This document shows, one piece after another, positions 58,893 through 64,000 of a stretch of DNA of 64,000 nucleotides. Both the position numbers and the translations under genes were made by a program. The DNA is from Guillardia theta CCMP2712. Its lineage: Eukaryota; Cryptophyceae; Pyrenomonadales; Geminigeraceae. Each line of letters opens with the position of its first letter. Position 1 is the stretch's first letter. The DNA is taken from positions 893,052 to 957,051 of the forward strand of contig NW_005434657.1 of NCBI RefSeq assembly GCF_000315625.1. Reading direction: 5' to 3'. The notes below the pieces were generated by a model. That model ran no database searches, was not told the DNA's origin, and saw nothing but the letters and a program-made list of their open reading frames with translations.

Positions 58893-59213
58893 ACAGACGA
58901 ACAAGGTCTGCGAGTCCCTTCAACAACCATATGAACTTTGTTTGCTTCGCAAACTGCACGATGCACCATCATCCGCACCCTTATCACAAAAGCATCTTCT
59001 CCCCTTACCCCGCAGTTGTGCCATTATCCCATCCCGGTCAACATTACAAAAGTCACAAGGAGTCATTCTTATTCCATGCTGCATATCATCGAATATTCCA
59101 ATCCGTTTGTACCGAACTACACCAAAACATCTCTACACTTTTCGCCCTCCCCCGCTCTTCCTAAGCAAGTCCACCACCGTCATCCACGACAAATGGCCAA
59201 ACCTTGGCGTCGC
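58893..59213 (-). repeat. 321-bp retroelement tail, copy 2
   Basis: Matches 54891-55211 as described there. Here it forms the 3' end (minus orientation) of the Ulp1-EEP element and abuts the 3' flank of the HNH-like gene, 69 bp past its stop. Confidence 0.92.
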
Positions 59214-61138
59214 TCCAGGTCCTGTAAGTACTCTAGCTCTGACCGCTGCAGCACTGGTTGGAGATCGCTCCATGAGGTGCCTGTGATCGACTGCGGCTCC
59301 TATGATGCAGTCTTCTGCGGTCTCTGATATCAGGCTTACTGTGCGAGATGAATGATGAAGAGCGAAGACATGGTCTAATTTGGCTTGGTGGTGGCCCTGT
59401 TTGTACCATGTGGAGAAGGTGAAATGCGAACTGCTTCTGCTCATCTTTTCGCAGGTGACCATCTGATATCGCCCCAGCTCATTTAAGTTTCGTTCCATTT
59501 CCTCATCTGCGCGGTGCACGTTCCGAAGCGAGTTGCTCCCGTACCCTACTCTCGTGCAGATCTCTGCAAGCTTTCGAGATAGGGAAATGTAACGTTCGCC
59601 AACAATATTGTTTCTTTTTTGCGGCCAACGTGTAAAACCTGTATTCTTTTTTGGGAGACCTCGCGCTCCTCTTCCATGGCGAAGTGCCATGGCAGGGGGG
59701 GGCGAGGTGCAAGGTCAGCATGCGCTAATGTCATGAGGCGTAGGTCACTCTTACCCTTTCTCCCGCCCCCCGTGCCTTTCGTGATAAATACTCGATAGCA
59801 TCCCCATTCCTTCTTGATCATCGTTCGGAGAGCTATCTCTTTCCTCTTCCCCCCTACCAAGACCTCCTGCAGCATTACCACACTCGGCTGGTATGTCTCG
59901 ATCAGGTATCCCAAGATGTGTTTCAGCACAAACTGGCTGCACCCATTAACATTTTGAAAGATGATGTTGCCTGGGGTGTTATCCTTTCTGTGCATCTCCA
60001 CCCATGATGGTTGCTCTGATCTTTCTGTTCGCATTGCATTGTGAGGTTTTCTACCTGTTGTTAGTACTTGTTCCTCTTCCCTATTGGCCCATTGAAGTTG
60101 ATGTGGTACTCCCCTTCGATCTCTTGCCGGAGAGTGCGTCTCCTCCTCCTCCCTAGTTCCCCTTGCATCGTTCGAAGCTTGTTCTTTGTGCGTGCCCGCT
60201 GGGGGGAGCGATGTGGCCTGAGGCGGCGGTGAGTCCATCTGTTCTGACCTTTCATATGTCCGCAGGTCCGCCATGTTTCTTGCTTGCCACGATTCTTGCT
60301 CTCCCTGCTCCATCTCTTGTGCCTGGGTCACCTCTGCTGCTTGCCATTCCTTGTACCCTTTATCTTGCGCGTGTTGTAAAGCTCTGCAGATGCCTTTGAT
60401 CGTTTCTCGCATGCGCACTTTTCCTGGATCCTCCACCCAAAGCGCATCCAGCAGCAGGTGCCTCATCCTCTCGAGCCATTGCTGGGGTGGGGGGACGCCT
60501 TGCTGCCTACCTGTTTTTGAGATGTCTCGTTGTGTCGGTCTGTTTGTCTTAGCGATCAGCAGCAAATGCAACAGTATGAAGATCCCACAGTTGTGATTGT
60601 CTGTTTGTTGTAGCTCAGTTGACAGGTAAACCCGCCATGTCGTTGCATGTTCCTGCTGGTCGCTGAATGCCTCCGTGACAATCGTCGCCGCGAGTGTGGC
60701 TAAGTCCATTCGTTGTGCGCCCTCCAGCTGAAACTGTGCCTCCCTTTGACTTCTGACAATCCCCAGGTCTCTCTCAGCCATGCTGAGTGAGTCAACAATG
60801 CGTATTCTTTTTGTGTCAAAATCTGCCATTAGTAAAATCCAATGATTGCCATTCTCTACGCACGGGAATAAGAATGGCTGAGCTGCCCCGGCTAGTAGTC
60901 GCTTTGCTCTCTTTGTCCTCCCCTCTTGATCTCTCAAACAAGCTACTATTCGCGGGAGGACAATAGTCCCTCTCGGCGATTCGACCTGGTTTCTAGTTTG
61001 CGCGCTCGCGTACCTCTTGTCTCGTAGCCATGCTATTTGAAATCTGTCTTCCACTGGTTGGATACCTTCGCATTTGAAATCTGTCTTCCACTGGTTGGAT
61101 ACCTTCGCTCGTCTGCACACTAGTGCCCTGGTCATCAT
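59214..61138 (-). pseudogene. Retroelement polyprotein: Ulp1/C48-like protease + EEP endonuclease, frameshifted
   Basis: A 530-codon minus ORF (59546-61138). Its first half has a Ulp1-type protease: ENGNHWILLMADFDTKRIRI (His, then Asp), then QTDNHNCGIFILLHLLLIAK (Gln and nucleophile Cys). After a Gln/Glu-rich linker comes an EEP (APE-like) domain start: IIFQNVNGCSQF, YQPSVVMLQE, CYRVFITKGTGGG, ILLANVTFPY. The frame shifts near 59550-59600, and the domain continues in the next frame as KLDHVFALHH and CIIGAAVDHRHLM, the C-terminal D-H end of EEP enzymes. The ORF then runs into the 321-bp tail (ATPRFGHLSWMTV). There is no reverse transcriptase, RNase H or ORF1 in the element. It looks like a 5'-truncated and internally deleted non-LTR element. 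A 37-bp tandem duplication near its N-terminus also disturbs the frame. The protease-endonuclease pairing is the notable part. Confidence 0.7.
61034..61107. repeat. 37-bp tandem duplication
   Basis: The segment TTTGAAATCTGTCTTCCACT... to CCTTCGC occurs twice in direct succession with period 37 (starts near 61036 and 61073). The period is not a multiple of three. Confidence 0.9.
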
Positions 61139-61149
61139 AAGACCTGGCC

Positions 61150-62283
61150 TCCATCTGCCGTTGCCTGTCTGCTATAAATTCGGACAGGTACCGCTGCCTG
61201 GCATCATCACCCCACTACGGCACCAGCGTCAATCCCTGCCCGCACAACTCCTACAGCCTTGCCGGCTCTATCTCTTCGGACAACTGCACTTGCAGATACG
61301 GCTGGCTGGCCGAGCTGGACTTGCCAGTACGGCAGCAACTTCTACAACTGCTCCGCTGGCAAGTCGTCCAGGAGCTTCGAACCTGCCCGGCAACAATGAC
61401 GACGCAGTTTACTGGCAACACGACGATCAGCAACTGCGTCTGCGCTTCAGGCCTGACCTTCAACCTGACAGATCTATGCGTACCATGCCCGCTGGCGACC
61501 TACAAGACCAACTTCAGCCTGTACGGTTGCCAGCCCTGCCCGCGCTTCTTCACTACGTCTTACAACGCACAGTCTGCACTTGTCCGAAGGGAAGCGAGCT
61601 AGATATCGAAAGCTGCAAGCTCTGTCCTGTTGGTGGGTACAAGAACACAACGTCGTTTGACTCCTACTACCCCTGTCCGCTCTTCTTCAGCACGGCTTAG
61701 AATGGCAGCACCAACTTCAACAACTGCAGCTGCGAAGCTACGTTCTACAGAGGAGCGGAGACTGTCTGCACTTGCGCGCTGGGCAAGACGCTCCACGGCG
61801 AAATCTGCGTCAGTTGCGACATCAACACCTACAAAGACTTCATCAGATACAATGCCTGTATCAACTGTTCGCCAAACTCCATAACGCTTTCCAACAAACC
61901 TTCGTCCTTTGATCAGTGTCTTGCTATCGCTGGCTATTACCGAAACGGAACCAACTTTTTCCAGTGCCCGCAAGCCACCTACAAGCCCGCTGTCGGGAAT
62001 ACCAACTGCCCGATTGGCTCTACCACCTTTATACTGGCGCTACACTTGCGGCAAACTGCGTGTCGGATCTTGGATATCACCAGAAAAGCGACGGAAGCTT
62101 CGCCGCCTGAGCCATCGGGACTTATTCCGACACGACTCTCATCAACACGACGTCCTGCAAGACCTGCTTCCTTGGTTCTACCACTGCCAGCACAACGGCT
62201 ACGACTTCCAGTCTCTGCATTGCCGACCTTGGCTACTATGGCAGCAGCGGCGTTTTCATCCAGTGCGCTATTGGGACCTACAG
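61150..62283 (+). pseudogene. Fragment 3 of the decayed Cys-rich gene
   Basis: Successive GCC2/GCC3-like units in changing frames: TCQYGSNFYNCSAGKSS; ISNCVCASGLTFNLTDLCVP; CPLATYKTNFSLYGCQPCPR; TVCTCPKGSELDIESCKLCP with VGGYKN; then an in-frame stop; CEATFYRGAETVCTCALGKT; CINCSPNSITLSNKPSSFDQ; FQCPQATYKPAVGNTNC; CIADLGYYGSSGVFIQCAIG with TYSV. Single-base frame changes without room for introns, and the stop after STA (about 61698), show decay. It is cut at 62283 by the LTR. Confidence 0.65.
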
Positions 62284-62530
62284 TGTTGTATCCATGAGGA
62301 TCCGGAACCACGGATACTCGTCGGATACTCTGCCGGATATTCCCTATATAGGCGGACGCATCTCGTGCGGACGGCCTCCTGAATTTCCCCCACTTGCATG
62401 CACAGTGAGTGTGGTGGTTGTGCGTAGTTTACCTCCTAGTAAACTTAGAGACTTCTATTTCCTGCTTCTCAATCTTCTTCATCCTTACTTTACTCGTGTC
62501 GTTGACAATCTCTGTGTTGTGTATACAACA
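62284..62530 (+). mobile_element. 5' LTR of an LTR retrotransposon
   Basis: 247 bp bounded by TGTTGTATCC and GTATACAACA. It contains CCTATATAGG (a TATA-like promoter word at about 62343) and CGGATA at 62311, 62322 and 62334. The preceding five bases are TACAG, so the matching target duplication should lie beyond the right window edge. A possible primer-binding site beginning TGGAAGC starts 4 nt after the LTR (62534 on). Confidence 0.88.
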
Positions 62531-62554
62531 TTCTGGAAGCGAAGTGGTTGATTC

Positions 62555-64000
62555 ATGACCTCGAAACAAGGAAGAGGAGGAAAGAAACCTCAGCCGGAAA
62601 GGAGCCCTCAACCTCGATCTAAGCAATCAGGAGCATTTCAAACAGAAATTGCTGAAGAGAGTTCTGAGGAAGAAGTCGAATGGAGCGAGCGGCTGCAGCT
62701 GCAGCAGCAGCAGCTTTCTCCGAGTCAGACCAGTGGATCTTTGACTCAACCTTATAGGGATGGAGATGTACAACGTGAAGCGCTGTCTAGCGCGGATCAA
62801 CGGGCCCGAAACAAGAGGGATACTCCCTTGCGAAGTATTCTGCGATCAGAGGAGGCAACTCAGAGAGCAGCCTCCCCTGCAACATCGGTACGTCTGCCAA
62901 GCTCGGAAAATTTTTCATCCGACCCCGTCATGTCCTCGCCAGTGGCGCAGGACCGAGCTCTTCTCCTTCTTCGTCGAATGTGTGCCCTCCTGGCTGACAC
63001 CACGCAGGACGAGCGTTTCCACATGCTCGCCAATGCTGCCGACGAATTTGCGACAGCCGGCGCTGCTGCAACACCAGAGCTCCCGCATCTCGCACGAAAA
63101 GTTACCCTGCAAGATGCTAATGCTGATATCTATTCAGCTGAGGAATCAGCTAGCGCTGAATCCTCTGATCAGGAACCAGTCCTCTCCAATCGGACTCTCG
63201 TGAATGTGCTAACGAACTCCAAGAGTTTCAATTCCAGCCGCATTCCGATGTACAAAGGTTTTGCTGATCCCCGCTCTGTCGAAGAATTCCTTCGTCAGTG
63301 CAACCGCGAATTAATCGCTCAAGAGATCCCAACTCGCAAATGGGTGAAGAGCATCACGCCGTTGTTCACCAACGAAGTGATGGTGGTGGTAGAACGTAAG
63401 TACGGAAAGAGTCTCGAGGCCATCAACAAGCTTAAATGGGATGAATTTTCAACTCATCTAAGTTCGTGTCTAGCCCCAATGCGGCAAGCCAAGAATTATC
63501 AGACTCAGCTTGATCAGCTCAAGCAGCAGCCCAACGAATCCGCCTGGGCGTACTTGACTCGCGCCACGACACTCTTCGCAACGCTCGAATCGCAGGTAGG
63601 GTCTGCCATCCTGTACTTCAACGATCAGCCACTCCGGAAATTCATCAAGGGATTTTCGCATACGCCGACGCGCACGTCTATCCACACATGGTTTACGATT
63701 TATCGCAGTCAGTACGGACACGGAGAAGACATGTTCTCTCGCCTAGTCACTTTCATCACAGCTCTTCTGGACGATGGTGAACCGCTAACAGTGTCTAAGC
63801 AGCCTAACTCAGCTGCTGCTAACGCTGCGCAGACCTCTTCGCACACGAAGGCCAAAGCCAACGGTGGGCAGAACAAGAAGAAGTCCAACGGTAAAGAAAA
63901 CCAGCGCAAGCAGAAGTCCATCCGTTGTTTTTACTGTCAAGAACCGGGTCACATCAAGCCGGACTGCGAGCAGTACAAGCGCGAAGTCGCTCTCCAACAG
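62555..64000 (+). CDS. Gag of an LTR retrotransposon (runs off the window)
   Basis: Open from ATG 62555 (MTSKQGRGGKKPQPERS) without a stop through the last base, 482 codons. It has a Ser/Gln-rich N-terminus with a CAG run (about 62696-62720). The middle domain has the Ty3-like retroviral Gag pattern (FNSSRIPMYKGFADPRSVEE, KWDEFSTHLSSCLAPMRQAK, LDQLKQQPNESAWAYLTRAT, PLRKFIKGFSHTPTRTSIHT). A basic linker (NKKKSNGKENQRKQK) precedes a zinc knuckle CFYCQEPGHIKPDC (C-x2-C-x4-H-x4-C). It begins 24 nt after the LTR. Pol domains must lie to the right. Intact reading suggests a young, possibly autonomous copy; Ty3/Gypsy assignment is likely but not proven by Gag alone. Confidence 0.88.
   Translation, partial: MTSKQGRGGKKPQPERSPQPRSKQSGAFQTEIAEESSEEEVEWSERLQLQQQQLSPSQTSGSLTQPYRDGDVQREALSSADQRARNKRDTPLRSILRSEEATQRAASPATSVRLPSSENFSSDPVMSSPVAQDRALLLLRRMCALLADTTQDERFHMLANAADEFATAGAAATPELPHLARKVTLQDANADIYSAEESASAESSDQEPVLSNRTLVNVLTNSKSFNSSRIPMYKGFADPRSVEEFLRQCNRELIAQEIPTRKWVKSITPLFTNEVMVVVERKYGKSLEAINKLKWDEFSTHLSSCLAPMRQAKNYQTQLDQLKQQPNESAWAYLTRATTLFATLESQVGSAILYFNDQPLRKFIKGFSHTPTRTSIHTWFTIYRSQYGHGEDMFSRLVTFITALLDDGEPLTVSKQPNSAAANAAQTSSHTKAKANGGQNKKKSNGKENQRKQKSIRCFYCQEPGHIKPDCEQYKREVALQQ

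Noticed and set aside
1..64000. CRISPR arrays, bacterial operons, riboswitches, prophage
   Set aside because: The window is intron-bearing eukaryotic DNA; no regularly spaced short repeats with unique spacers and no Shine-Dalgarno-led gene strings were seen.

Overview
The window is eukaryotic nuclear DNA. Genes are spliced by very short GT-AG introns (mostly 41-60 nt, many near 46 nt). They encode nuclear and organellar eukaryotic proteins: a TRRAP/Tra1 scaffold, a BAZ1/ACF1-like protein, AATF/Bfr2, a mitochondrial dehydrogenase kinase, a LYR-motif protein, an O-GlcNAc-transferase-like enzyme, a TMEM260-like membrane protein and a Shewanella-like phosphatase. Two predicted proteins begin with a signal peptide followed by Ala-Phe and a Ser/Arg-rich stretch. 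That is the bipartite plastid-targeting style of algae with red-derived secondary plastids. A cryptophyte such as Guillardia theta is my best guess (inference; no marker gene settles it). Layout. 1-5.07 kb: 3' part of a HEATR6-like HEAT-repeat gene (+). 5.3-6.4 kb: an unrecognised coiled-coil gene (+). 7.1-10.5 kb: BAZ1/ACF1-like gene (-). 10.6-13.8 kb: mostly non-coding, with two very GC-rich islands and a small membrane-anchored Cys-rich protein (-). 13.8-16.0 kb: AATF/Bfr2 (-). 16.9-29.1 kb: TRRAP/Tra1 (+), dominated by one 7.3-kb exon. 29.1-30.9 kb: predicted plastid protein of unknown function (-). 31.2-32.4 kb: CCCH zinc-finger gene (+), tail-to-tail with an unrecognised gene at 32.4-33.8 kb (-). 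34.9-36.5 kb: mitochondrial PDK/BCKDK-type kinase (-). 37.7-40.4 kb: TPR plus GT41 O-GlcNAc transferase-like gene (-), divergent from a LYR-motif gene at 40.8-41.2 kb (+). 42.0-46.6 kb: TMEM260/DUF2723 gene (+). 46.7-49.3 kb: intronless NHL-repeat/coiled-coil gene (-). 50.1-50.2 kb: tRNA-Arg(UCG) (-). 51.5-54.1 kb: predicted plastid Shewanella-like phosphatase and an overlapping or continuing ORF (+). From about 54.66 kb to the right edge the character changes to an accessory, mobile-element-rich region. A decayed Cys-rich (GCC2/GCC3, EGF-like) gene lies in at least three pieces. Between them sit (i) a retroelement with a coiled-coil ORF, itself split by a 199-bp solo LTR with a perfect 5-bp target duplication; (ii) a spliced gene whose 11-residue coiled-coil repeats precede an HNH-like region; (iii) a retroelement ORF joining a Ulp1/C48-like cysteine protease to an exonuclease-endonuclease-phosphatase (EEP) domain, with no reverse transcriptase beside it; and (iv) at the right edge, an LTR (TGTTGTAT...ATACAACA) followed by an intact Gag ORF with a CCHC knuckle that runs off the window. 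Elements (i) and (iii) share a near-identical 321-bp tail. A perfect palindrome of telomere-like GGGTTTAGG units lies at the boundary between the conserved genes and this region. The conserved genes are not an operon or pathway cluster. Two (TRRAP and BAZ1-like) belong to chromatin machinery and three are organellar (PDK, LYR and SLP), but adjacency looks incidental except for possible shared divergent promoters (about 30.85/31.19 kb and 40.43/40.82 kb).
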